From Poriferisodalis sp965208555 (GTDB lineage: Bacteria; Actinomycetota; Acidimicrobiia; Acidimicrobiales; Poriferisodalaceae), in NCBI RefSeq assembly GCF_965208555.1, contig NZ_OZ242342.1, positions 992,001 through 1,056,000 on the forward strand: 64,000 nucleotides of DNA. The letters are read 5' to 3'. This document shows, one piece after another, positions 17,053 to 25,222 of this stretch (its first letter is position 1; each line of letters starts with the position of its first letter). The notes beneath the pieces were generated by a model. That model was not told the origin of the DNA. It ran no database searches and saw nothing but the letters and a program-made list of their open reading frames with translations. A program made the translations under genes and the position numbers.

Positions 17053-17530
17053 GTGAATTCTCCTTCGCGATCCTCCGTGGGTCCTCTCTTCGAAGCCAGC
17101 GCGACAACGGAAGGACCCACGGGGGCTCAAACAGCTCTCCGTATCTCGCCCGATTCGCGGCTATCGCCATCATCAGCAGCCAATTCAGCCAGAGCAGCGC
17201 GAGCAGCAGCAGGCCGACGGGCACGAGTACGCCCGCCAGCTCGACACGCGCACCGAGCTCCAGGACTCCCCAGAGCAACAGGGCAGCGACTGCGACGGAC
17301 GCGTTGAAGTCAATGGCTCGGCGCCGATGGCGTCTGCCGGCGTCCCCGCCGCGGCTCAGGATTGCTCCCAGCGCGAGCGGTCCCAGGATGATCACTGGCG
17401 CAGCCCACACGGCAGGCCGGCCGATCACCACCACTGCGGCCGCGGCCGGTATCAAGGGCGTCAGATGCACTGAGGCGTCTCGGATGCGCTCAAACCGCGT
17501 GCCCGGCTGAACCAGGTATTCGGCACTCAT
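17039..17530 (-). CDS. Small membrane protein (DUF4870-like)
   Basis: Protein of 163 residues with about four hydrophobic segments: LIPAAAAVVVIGRPAVWAAPVIILGPLAL, then after a basic loop (GRRHRRRAIDFNASVAVAALLLW), LAGVLVPVGLLLLALLWL and a following stretch. The order of helices around a conserved IDFN-like segment recalls DUF4870 proteins, an uncharacterised family. It starts within the stop of the FG-GAP lipoprotein gene (ATGA) and ends inside the ATPase gene, so it is embedded in the sugar operon. A role in the transporter or in membrane assembly is possible but unsupported. Confidence 0.6.
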   Translation of the reverse strand: MSAEYLVQPGTRFERIRDASVHLTPLIPAAAAVVVIGRPAVWAAPVIILGPLALGAILSRGGDAGRRHRRRAIDFNASVAVAALLLWGVLELGARVELAGVLVPVGLLLLALLWLNWLLMMAIAANRARYGELFEPPWVLPLSRWLRREDPRRIAKENSHGDG

Positions 17531-19278
17531 GACTGCGCTGCCTCGCCCGTCCGGGTGATCGTGACGTGCCGATTGACGTCAAGGTCACTGATCGTGCTGA
17601 CGGTGCCATCGGGCCACGTCACCTCGATCTCCACTGAGCCGGAACTGTCGCCCACACCGAAGTGCAGCATCGCCGAGGCACCCGAGAGATAGCCGCGTGC
17701 CGCCTCGACCGTGCGCACCAGCGTGCTGTCGCGCTCACCGACCAATCGCACCTGTGCACCGATGGCATCTGGATTGCCGGTGCCGGGCCAACGCAGCGCG
17801 ACGGTCACGGCACCGCCGCCGCACAGCCGATTCTCATACAGCCGCGACGGCGCGTTGAGGTTGTTCACGACGATGTCGAGATCCCCGTCGAGGTCGAGAT
17901 CGGCCATAGCCATCCCCCGCCCGCCCGTCGTGTCGTCGAGGTCCCAGCCGGCGGCCGGCGCGAAGCGTTCACCGTCGATATTGCGAAATGCCTGGTTGGT
18001 CTCGACCAGGCTGGCGTCGGGCAGGTGCCCGAACAGGTTGTCGGCGACCATGCCGTTCACGACGTACAGGTCCACGAAACCGTCGTTGTCAAGATCGCCG
18101 AACAGCCCGGACCAGCTCCATCCCGTCGCCTCCACACCGAACGACGGCGCGTCGCTGGCGAAGCCATCGCCCGTTGACAGCAACAGCACGTTCTCGGGCC
18201 GCTGGATGTCGTCTGACGGCGAGGCGTCGATGTCTGACTGCACATTGGCGTATGCGTCGATGGTCTCTGGTCGGTCGTCCATGGGCTTCATGTCGGTCGC
18301 AAACAGGTCCAGGTCGCCGTCGTTGTCGATGTCACCCGAGTCGATGCCCATCGTGCTGAACGCGGTCTGGGCAAATGGAGTCGCCGGGGTCCACAAATCG
18401 TCCTCGCCGGCAAACCACACGTAGTCGGGCGTGGCGAGGTCGTTGCCGACATAGATGTCAGCGCGGCCGTCGCCGTCGATGTCGCCAATGCGGGTCGCGA
18501 GCGCCTGCGATTCGGACGCGAGCTGCGTATGAACAAATGTCTCGCCGTCGCGTTCGAACAGGCCCACGCCTCCCTTGTTGCCGAGATTGAGGCGCCGCTC
18601 GGCCGTGAGCTCGGCGTTGTACGCACCGGTGACTGCATCGAGGTCGCCGTCGCCGCCGAGATCCCCCCATGCCATGGAGTATGTGTACGCATCGAGGCCC
18701 ACGATCTCGTCGCGTTCGAAGCGCTCGTCAGCCGTCGAGCCCTGGCCCGTGTTGCGCATGACCAGTGGACGGCCGACGCCGGTCGTGAACACGACATCGT
18801 TGCTGCCGTCACCATCGCTGTCGACGATGATCACCTGGCGGAAGCGGCCCTCGACGAGCGCTTCGCGGCGGAATCGCAGTGGACCGTCGTTCCACAGCAC
18901 CGAGCTGTCTCCACTCAGATTGGCCAGGACGAGATCATCGTCGCCGTCTCGATCCAGGTCACCGACAGCGAGGCCCGCACCCATGCCGTCGAACATGGAG
19001 CGGCTCGCCCCTGGTCCGCGGGTGTGATGCTCGAGGTCAACGGGCACGAATCGACCGTCGCAGGCACTTCGGTCGGCGTGCGGCACAGCCTCGACGCTCA
19101 CCTCAGCGGAATCCGCGGTTGAGCCACAAGCGCTGAGCGCCAGCACCGACAGCGCGCATACCGCGCCGAGCACAAGGCGGGCGCGCCCGGCTCGAAGGTC
19201 TCGACAAGCGCCCACGAGCGTCCGGACCGGAGGCAGCCGGCAAGCCGAGGAGTCGGAGGAACGTTCCCTCGACATCAT
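17527..19278 (-). CDS. FG-GAP/VCBS repeat lipoprotein with ASPIC/UnbV C-terminus
   Basis: Predicted secreted lipoprotein of 583 residues. A signal peptide with lipobox LSAC ends near residue 51 after an unusually long leader. The body holds at least seven calcium-binding-type repeats such as DLDRDGDDDLVLAN, DSDGDGSNDVVFTT, DIDGDGRADIYVGND, DIDNDGDLDLFATD and DLDNDGFVDLYVVNG, forming an integrin-like propeller. The C-terminus has the ASPIC/UnbV pattern ENRL...VALRWPG and IEVTWPDGTVSTI. The start ATG follows GGAGG. It lies between the sugar-binding protein and the ATPase gene, a position that suggests a surface polysaccharide-handling or capture role (inference); the family's biochemical function is not settled. 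Confidence 0.85.
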   Translation of the reverse strand: MMSRERSSDSSACRLPPVRTLVGACRDLRAGRARLVLGAVCALSVLALSACGSTADSAEVSVEAVPHADRSACDGRFVPVDLEHHTRGPGASRSMFDGMGAGLAVGDLDRDGDDDLVLANLSGDSSVLWNDGPLRFRREALVEGRFRQVIIVDSDGDGSNDVVFTTGVGRPLVMRNTGQGSTADERFERDEIVGLDAYTYSMAWGDLGGDGDLDAVTGAYNAELTAERRLNLGNKGGVGLFERDGETFVHTQLASESQALATRIGDIDGDGRADIYVGNDLATPDYVWFAGEDDLWTPATPFAQTAFSTMGIDSGDIDNDGDLDLFATDMKPMDDRPETIDAYANVQSDIDASPSDDIQRPENVLLLSTGDGFASDAPSFGVEATGWSWSGLFGDLDNDGFVDLYVVNGMVADNLFGHLPDASLVETNQAFRNIDGERFAPAAGWDLDDTTGGRGMAMADLDLDGDLDIVVNNLNAPSRLYENRLCGGGAVTVALRWPGTGNPDAIGAQVRLVGERDSTLVRTVEAARGYLSGASAMLHFGVGDSSGSVEIEVTWPDGTVSTISDLDVNRHVTITRTGEAAQS

Positions 19279-19318
19279 CAGTGCCTCCGGTCCGGTTCGC
19301 CCGGGAGGGCAGTCCTGG

Positions 19319-20731
19319 CTAGGAGCCGAGGACCGCGTTGACCTCGCCTGCCACTTGGGCGAGGCGCTCACCAGCGTCAACCTGCCCACGCAGGATCTCC
19401 TGCATGGCCGGACCGACGATGGCTTCGATCTGGCTGGCGCTGTCAGTGATCGGGAAGAGGAACGTCGTGCCCTCGTCGACGTGCACCGTGAAGGCCGTCA
19501 CGTCCACGCCATTGCCCTCGTGGGCAGCGATGGCGATCTCGGCAGCCGAGGGAATGGCCGGAAACACCACGGCGCCCTCGCCGATGACGTCCTGACATGC
19601 AGCTGACGCCATGTGCTTGACCCACTGCCACGCCTCTTCTTGATGCTCCGAGTGCGTGTTGATGGAGTCGGCCAGGCCATTGAACATCGAGGCACGCGCA
19701 CCGCTCGGTCCAACCGGAAGCGGGGCGAACTCGACGTCGAAGGGTGTATCGGCCCCGATGTAGGTGCCGATCTTCCACGAGCCGTCAGCCATGACCGCAG
19801 CCGAGCCGTTCTGGAACACGGTGGTCCCGCCGAGTGATTCGACGTCCTCGATCGGCACGACATAGCCGGCCTGAATCATCCGCGCGAACCAGTCGATGGT
19901 GGCTGCGAGACGCGGGTCGTCATAGTTCGCGGAGTCACCGAACGGGTTCACGTCCAGGAACTCGAATCCGGTGGATCCTGCGAAGGCCGAGAATGTCGTC
20001 TGTCCGAACGCGCCGAAGTTGCCTTCGAGACCCAGTCCGTACACCTCGACATTTTCCGGATCGAAGTCCGGCGAGTCACCGGTGTTGCCGTTGGCGTCAA
20101 CGCTCAGCCTGCGGATGAGTTCGCCGAACGAGCCGCCGTCGTCGGGGTTCCACTCAGCCGAGGCAAAGTCTGCGGCCGTCACACCCGCCCCAGCGACGTG
20201 GTCCGAGTTCATCACGAGCGCGATGGTGTCGAAGTCCTTGGGCAGGCCGTAGCGGTTGCCATGGTTGTCGACCCACAGCTCTGCAAGACCCGGGAAGTAG
20301 GCGCCGGTATCGACGTTGTCACGCTCCACGAAATCGTTCAGCGGAACCAGAACATCACTGGCCACGAACTCGGGATAGCGGGCGAGGTGATCGGTGAACA
20401 CGTCGGGGCCCGAGCCCGAGGCGAAGCCTGCGGTCACATTGGTCCAGTAGTCGCCCCAGCCGAACTGGGTGATCTCGACATCGATGCCAGGATTGGCGGC
20501 CTCGAAGTCAGCAGCGCACTGCTCGTAATAGGGCTGCTGGTTGCCGTCCCAGAGCCAGTACTCGATGCTGACTGCCTCCGCCATGTCGTCCTCGGACATG
20601 TCGTCGCCGTCATCGGACGACGGTGCCTGTGTTGCCGCAGGTGCGTCGTCGGCATCGTCGTCACCGCAGGCCGCAGCGACGATCGAGAAGGCGAAGAGGA
20701 CTGCGAGCAGTCTCCATAGCGCTTTGTTCAT
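19319..20731 (-). CDS. Carbohydrate ABC transporter substrate-binding lipoprotein
   Basis: Extracellular solute-binding protein of family 1, 470 residues. Signal peptide MNKALWRLLAVLFAFSIVAAAC with lipidated Cys22, then an Asp/Ser-rich linker. Domain features are SIEYWLWDGNQQPYYEQ, FEAANPGIDVEITQFGWGDYW, ASGSGPDVFTDHLA and GLPKDFDTIALVMNSDHV, with a C-terminal AWQWVKHMASAACQDVI. It captures a sugar at the membrane surface for the permease pair just downstream. The galactoside specificity is inferred from the GH4 enzyme and galactokinase in the locus. The Shine-Dalgarno GGGAGA lies before the ATG. Confidence 0.93.
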   Translation of the reverse strand: MNKALWRLLAVLFAFSIVAAACGDDDADDAPAATQAPSSDDGDDMSEDDMAEAVSIEYWLWDGNQQPYYEQCAADFEAANPGIDVEITQFGWGDYWTNVTAGFASGSGPDVFTDHLARYPEFVASDVLVPLNDFVERDNVDTGAYFPGLAELWVDNHGNRYGLPKDFDTIALVMNSDHVAGAGVTAADFASAEWNPDDGGSFGELIRRLSVDANGNTGDSPDFDPENVEVYGLGLEGNFGAFGQTTFSAFAGSTGFEFLDVNPFGDSANYDDPRLAATIDWFARMIQAGYVVPIEDVESLGGTTVFQNGSAAVMADGSWKIGTYIGADTPFDVEFAPLPVGPSGARASMFNGLADSINTHSEHQEEAWQWVKHMASAACQDVIGEGAVVFPAIPSAAEIAIAAHEGNGVDVTAFTVHVDEGTTFLFPITDSASQIEAIVGPAMQEILRGQVDAGERLAQVAGEVNAVLGS

Positions 20732-20792
20732 CAGGTTCTCCCTCCCAGGAGTCAGCGGCGACCCACAGCGGGCCGCCGTTTGTCGGTGGGGA

Positions 20793-21749
20793 TCACTTGA
20801 TCCCCGAGAAGCCGATCGAGTCGACGACCTTCCGACCGAATGCCAGGAAGATGACGATGATCGGCAGGGCTGCGAGCAAGGTGCCCGCCATCAGGCCCGA
20901 CCAGTCCGGGGAGGTCCCGGGTTGTTGAGCCGTGAACTGCCCCAGCGCGACAGTGAGCGGCTGTCGCGCTGGATCTCGGGCCACTACGAGCGGCCACAGA
21001 AATTCGTTCCACGCAGTGATGTAGGTGAGGATCGACAGCGTTGCGAGCGGTGCCGCGCTCATCGGCACGATGATCCCGAAGAAGGTCCTGAAGTGCCCAG
21101 CTCCGTCGAGCAGCGCAGCCTCCTCGACTTCACGGCTGATTCCCAGGAAGAACTGGCGCAGGAAGAACACCGCGAACGGCGTCATGAAGAAGAACGGCGC
21201 GATGATCCCGGGGTAGCTGTTCAGCCAGCCGAAGTTCTTGACCAGGATGAGGTTGGGAATAAGCGTGAAAATCGGCGGGATCATCAACCCGCTGAGAAAC
21301 AGGAAGAACAGTTTGTCGCGGCCCCGGAAGCGCAGTCGGGCGAACGCATAGGCGGCCATCGCCGAGAACGCGACCTGCCCGACGGTGATCGCCGTCGAGA
21401 CGATCACACTGACCTTGAGCGACTGCAGAAAGTCGAAGGAGCCGGTGTTCTGGCGCCCCAGGCTCTCGAGAATCTCCTCCTCGCTGGCGGTGCCGAGCAC
21501 GCGTTCGAAGTTGTTGTCGGTGTAGCCGACCGGAAGCAAGCTCTGCTCGCCCGCAAAGAGCTGGCCATTGGTCGACAGGCCAGTGCGCAGCGCCCACCAG
21601 AACGGGAAGACGCTGACGATGAGGATTGCGATCATGAACGCCCATGCCGCCCCACGACCGATCCCCCGCTTCCGCAGCCGCGCCGATGTTGGCGTGGCGG
21701 TGGGCGCGGGTGCGGGCGTGAGCTTGTCGTCCAGCGTCGTGCCACTCAT
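20793..21749 (-). CDS. Carbohydrate ABC transporter permease (MalG/LacG type)
   Basis: Inner-membrane permease of 318 residues with about six helices, starting after a cytosolic Ala/Pro-rich N-terminus. The EAA motif that contacts the ATPase is EVEEAALLDGAGHFRTFFGIIVPM, preceded by PFAVFFLRQFFLGI, both typical of MalG-family proteins. The C-terminus ends in RKVVDSIGFSGIK, close to the GLTAGAVKG end of the family. Start overlaps the other permease stop by ATGA. It forms the translocation pore with the partner at 21746. Confidence 0.93.
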   Translation of the reverse strand: MSGTTLDDKLTPAPAPTATPTSARLRKRGIGRGAAWAFMIAILIVSVFPFWWALRTGLSTNGQLFAGEQSLLPVGYTDNNFERVLGTASEEEILESLGRQNTGSFDFLQSLKVSVIVSTAITVGQVAFSAMAAYAFARLRFRGRDKLFFLFLSGLMIPPIFTLIPNLILVKNFGWLNSYPGIIAPFFFMTPFAVFFLRQFFLGISREVEEAALLDGAGHFRTFFGIIVPMSAAPLATLSILTYITAWNEFLWPLVVARDPARQPLTVALGQFTAQQPGTSPDWSGLMAGTLLAALPIIVIFLAFGRKVVDSIGFSGIK

Positions 21750-22696
21750 GCCAGATCGCTCTCGCCGGCCCGCAGGAGCTTGAGCTGCAGGAAGGTGACC
21801 GTCAGCAGAATCGCGACGAGCAGCACTGAGATCGTGGCTGCGTAGCCGAGCTGGTTGAAGTCGAATGCGTTCTGGTAGATGTACAGGTAGATCACCCGGC
21901 TGGCGTTGGCCGGTCCGCCGGGCTGTCCGCCAAATCCGCCGGTGGCGACAAACACGGTGTCGAACACCTGCAAGGAACCGACGATGGTGATCACGAGGAC
22001 CAGCGCCAGGATCGGGCGCAGCAGCGGGATCGTGATGTCCCGGAACATCTGGCGCTCGGTAGCGCCGTCGACTGCTGCCGCCTCATAGAGACTGCGGGGA
22101 ATCGTCTGCAGCCCGGCGAAGATCAGCAACGCCGTGTAGCCCATATGACGCCACGTGTTGATGCCCGCGAGGCTGGGTATGACCTTGCCGGTGTCGGTGA
22201 AGAACCTCACTGGGTCCATGCCGAAGAGACCAAGGAAGTCGTTGACGATGCCCAGATTCCCATCGAGCATCCACACCCACAGCAGCGCCACGATGACGTT
22301 GGGAATCAGCCAGGGCAGCAGCAGGATCCCGCGAATGGTGACCGATTTGGTGAGACGATCCATGAGCACCGCTATCAAGACAGCGAGGATCGTCTGCGAG
22401 ACGATGTTGATCACCGTGTACTTGAAGGTGATCTTGAGCGATTCCCACACCTGACGGTCGCTGAAGAGTCGGTCATAGTTGTCGGTGCCGACCCAGCTCC
22501 CCCGATTGGCGATCAGGTTCCAGTCGGTGAAGCTGATGTACACGCCTCGCAGCGCGGGATAGAGATAGAACGCCACGAATCCCACCAGCGCAGGGAGCAG
22601 GAACCAGAAGGCGGATCGCCAGCCGCCGTGCAGGCTGGCTGTGCCGAACAGCGACCGTCGAGGCGAGGCTCCAGGCGGTGCCGTGGTCACCGTCAC
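21746..22696 (-). CDS. Carbohydrate ABC transporter permease (MalF/LacF type)
   Basis: Permease of 316 residues with about six helices. It opens with SAFWFLLPALVGFVAFYLYPALRGVYISF, the usual LacF/MalF start, includes NTWRHMGYTALLIFAGLQTIPRSLYEAAAVDGA with the EAA loop, and ends with a short hydrophobic helix. The pair with the MalG-type gene and the SBP make a standard sugar importer. It starts inside the stop of the GH4 gene (ATGA at 22693-22696), so the glycosidase and the permease are translationally coupled. Confidence 0.93.
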   Translation of the reverse strand: MTVTTAPPGASPRRSLFGTASLHGGWRSAFWFLLPALVGFVAFYLYPALRGVYISFTDWNLIANRGSWVGTDNYDRLFSDRQVWESLKITFKYTVINIVSQTILAVLIAVLMDRLTKSVTIRGILLLPWLIPNVIVALLWVWMLDGNLGIVNDFLGLFGMDPVRFFTDTGKVIPSLAGINTWRHMGYTALLIFAGLQTIPRSLYEAAAVDGATERQMFRDITIPLLRPILALVLVITIVGSLQVFDTVFVATGGFGGQPGGPANASRVIYLYIYQNAFDFNQLGYAATISVLLVAILLTVTFLQLKLLRAGESDLA

Positions 22697-24048
22697 CGGA
22701 TCTCTCCAGCGGCCGTGTCCCGCTCGCGAAGCGGCTCGGGGATGTATTCGCTATGGGCCTCGATCAGCTCGTCGACGAGTTCGGAGATCTGATCGAGATC
22801 GAGTTCGGCTGCCGTGTGCGGGTCGAGCATGGCGGCGTGATACACGTGCTCGCGGCGACCGGTCCGCAGTGCCTCCACCGTGAGCTGCTGGGGGCCGATG
22901 TTGGTGTGCATGAGCGCAGCGAGCTGAGGGGGCAACGACCCGATGACGTGGGGCGTCACTCCGCCCGCCCCAACGGTGGCCGGCACCTCGACAGCGCAAC
23001 CCGAAGGCAGATTGTCGATCAGGCCGAGGTTCGGCACGTTGACATAGACGATGCGTTCGGTGCCGGTGGCAATGCTGTGAATGATCTGCGGCGCGTACTC
23101 GTCGCTCGCGGGCACCTCCAGCGGATACTCCGGGTCTTCGAGGCGCCGGCGGAGTTCCTCCCACTCGGCAATCTGTTCCTCGCAGCGCCTGACGTACTCG
23201 CGCACCGGAATCTTGAACCGCTCGATGAGCTCAGGCCGGCCTCGCTTGAGGAAGTACGGCGTGTACTCCGCGAAGTGCTCGCTCGACTCGGTGACGAAGT
23301 ATCCGAGCCGCCGCAGCATCTCGTACCTCACGGCATCGGGCAGGTCCCACTCGCCGCGGGTCGGCGATTCTGCCGGATCGGTATAGAGCTGCCGCAATGC
23401 GGGATACAGGTCGGTGCCCTGGTGCTCCAGCCGCAAGAAGAAGCACATGTGATTGATGCCAGCGGCGAGATACTCCATCTCGTCGACCGGCACCCCAAGA
23501 TCGCCGGCCAGGTGATGCGCCGTCGTCGGCACGCTGTGGCAGAGCCCGTAGGCCTCCACGTCGGCCATCAACGTGAGCGCCCACATGTTGATCGCCATCG
23601 GATTGGCGTAGTTGAGCAGCCGTGCGCCATCGCTGAACTCGCTGATGGCTTCGGCTACTTCGACCAGCGCGGGAACCGTCCGCAGACCGCGCATGATCCC
23701 GCCGATGCCGATGGTGTCCGCGATGGTCTGGGTGAGACCGAACCGCTCCGGAATCTCGAAGTCGTGGACTGTGGCCGGCTCGAAGCCGCCGATCTGGAAC
23801 ATCGTGATGACGAAGTCGGCGCCCTCGACGGCGCTGCGCAGGTCCGTCGTGGCAAGGACCTTGGCACGTGCGCCCCGATCTGCGACCAGCCGGTGCCCGA
23901 CGATCTCGGATGTGCGGAGTCGCTCGGGGTCGATGTCGTGAAGGCGGATGTCCAGGTCGTCCCGCAGATCGTCGTACGCGAGCAGGTCGCCCATCAGGTT
24001 GCGGGAGAACACTGTGCTCCCCGCCCCGATGAATGCGACTGCAACCAT
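22693..24048 (-). CDS. Alpha-galactosidase-type glycoside hydrolase family 4
   Basis: NAD+- and Mn2+-dependent glycosidase of 451 residues using the GH4 redox mechanism. The N-terminal NAD fold starts VAFIGAGSTVFSRNLMGDLL. Family motifs include VITMFQIGGFEP, TQTIADTIGIGGIMRGLR, LLNYANPMAINMW, the metal-binding GLCHSVPTTAHHL (Cys) and GINHMCFFLRL (His), as in MelA enzymes. The ATG at 24048 follows a GGGGGT ribosome-binding site. It is the first gene of the operon, so imported alpha-galactosides such as melibiose or raffinose are probably cleaved inside the cell. Substrate is inferred from the family and the galK neighbour. Confidence 0.88.
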   Translation of the reverse strand: MVAVAFIGAGSTVFSRNLMGDLLAYDDLRDDLDIRLHDIDPERLRTSEIVGHRLVADRGARAKVLATTDLRSAVEGADFVITMFQIGGFEPATVHDFEIPERFGLTQTIADTIGIGGIMRGLRTVPALVEVAEAISEFSDGARLLNYANPMAINMWALTLMADVEAYGLCHSVPTTAHHLAGDLGVPVDEMEYLAAGINHMCFFLRLEHQGTDLYPALRQLYTDPAESPTRGEWDLPDAVRYEMLRRLGYFVTESSEHFAEYTPYFLKRGRPELIERFKIPVREYVRRCEEQIAEWEELRRRLEDPEYPLEVPASDEYAPQIIHSIATGTERIVYVNVPNLGLIDNLPSGCAVEVPATVGAGGVTPHVIGSLPPQLAALMHTNIGPQQLTVEALRTGRREHVYHAAMLDPHTAAELDLDQISELVDELIEAHSEYIPEPLRERDTAAGEIR

Positions 24049-24072
24049 CTGACCCCCCTGGCTTGTCTCGCC

Positions 24073-24101
24073 AAAATAGCATACGTCAACGTTGGCGTCA
24101 A
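24073..24101 (-). promoter_or_regulatory. Promoter of the galactoside operon
   Basis: Minus-strand -35 TTGACG (24096-24101) and -10 TATTTT (24073-24078), spaced by exactly 17 bases. A start near 24066 would leave an 18-base leader to the ATG at 24048. The -35 box lies inside the repeat array, so a bound repressor would block it. Four of six -10 bases match consensus; the spacing is ideal. Confidence 0.65.
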
Positions 24102-24119
24102 CGTTGACGTCAACGATGG
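24084..24119. promoter_or_regulatory. Operator-like array of three 12-bp repeats
   Basis: Three tandem units cgtcaacgttgg (24084), cgtcaacgttga (24096) and cgtcaacgatgg (24108) generate overlapping perfect palindromes cgtcaacgttgacg (24096-24109) and cgttgacgtcaacg (24102-24115), plus a near-perfect one at 24084-24097. The CG-centred dyads fit LacI-type binding. They sit between the GH4 operon and the lacI-like gene. Confidence 0.75.
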
Positions 24120-24223
24120 CGCAAACCCTTGCCTGCCCGACCGGAACCGGTAAGTTCGCGCGTAGACGGGTCTGGCGAAGAGCGCCTAGCCGCGGCAGGA
24201 CCGACTCTCGTGTTCGGAGGGCC

Positions 24224-25222
24224 ATGGATCGGGAAGCGACACTCCACGACGTGGCCAACAAGGTCGGGGTCTCGCCGCGCACGGTGTCTCGGGTCGTGAA
24301 CGATGAGGGGGGTTATTCCGAGGAAACCCGCCGCAGAGTATTGGCCGCCGTCGAGGAGTTGCACTACCGCCCCAACATGGTTGCGCGGGCGTTGATCACC
24401 AAGCGCAGCGGCACCGTCGGTCTGGTCGGTGGCGACATGACCGACCCGTACTTTCCCGCCCTCGCCGAGGGCATTCAGCAACGCGCCCGTGAAGCCGGCC
24501 AGACCATGTTCTTCGCAAGCACGGGCAGCAATCCGGAACGGCAGGCAGAAGTGCTCCGGTCCTTCTGGGCAAGGGCCGTGGACGGTGTGATCGTCTTTCC
24601 TGCACTCGATTCGATCGAACAGCTCACCGACTACGGCGAACGCGGACTGCCGATCGTGGTGGTGGACGACTTCCTCGACGCACCCAACGTCGCATGCGTG
24701 TCATTCGACCTCCACAGCGGCGGCAGGCTTGCTGCACAGCACCTGCTCGAGCGCGGTCGTCGACGCATGGGAGTCATCAGTGCAACCGTGTCTCCGCCCC
24801 GGCGCCGACACCGCGAGCAAGGCTTTCTGCAGACTCTGGCGGAATCTCAGGACGGCCACCGCCCGCCGGCCATGTCGCAAACAGACCCGACAGTGAAGGG
24901 AGGCGAAGAGGGTTTGACACAGTTGCTCTCTCAGATGCCAGACCTCGACGGCGTGTTTGCGTACAACGACCTCGTCGCCATTGGAGCGATACGTGCGGCG
25001 ATCGCGAGCGGCCGTCGAGTGCCTGAGGACATCGCCGTCGTGGGCTGCGACGACATCGAGATGAGCACCTACGTATCACCGGCACTCACGACCATCCGAC
25101 TCGACCGCTCGCGGCTCAGCGCAGAGGCGGTGACAGCACTGGGAGACCTGATCGACTCGCCGGGCGAGCGGCGGGAGGCGGTGGTCCTGGGGGTGGAGTT
25201 GATCATCCGCGAGTCGGCGTGA
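24224..25222 (+). CDS. LacI family transcriptional regulator
   Basis: Repressor of 332 residues. The N-terminal helix-turn-helix and hinge are ATLHDVANKVGVSPRTVSRV then EETRRRVLAAVEELHYRPN, followed by a periplasmic-binding-like sensor domain with GTVGLVGGDMTDPYFPALAEG and VVGCDDIEMSTYVSPALTTI. The ATG at 24224 sits just after GGAGG. It is transcribed away from the GH4-ABC operon, and the operator array lies in the shared upstream region. Its GTGA overlap with galK shows the two are co-translated. It probably represses both arms until a galactoside or galactose-derived inducer binds (inference). Confidence 0.93.
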   Translation: MDREATLHDVANKVGVSPRTVSRVVNDEGGYSEETRRRVLAAVEELHYRPNMVARALITKRSGTVGLVGGDMTDPYFPALAEGIQQRAREAGQTMFFASTGSNPERQAEVLRSFWARAVDGVIVFPALDSIEQLTDYGERGLPIVVVDDFLDAPNVACVSFDLHSGGRLAAQHLLERGRRRMGVISATVSPPRRRHREQGFLQTLAESQDGHRPPAMSQTDPTVKGGEEGLTQLLSQMPDLDGVFAYNDLVAIGAIRAAIASGRRVPEDIAVVGCDDIEMSTYVSPALTTIRLDRSRLSAEAVTALGDLIDSPGERREAVVLGVELIIRESA

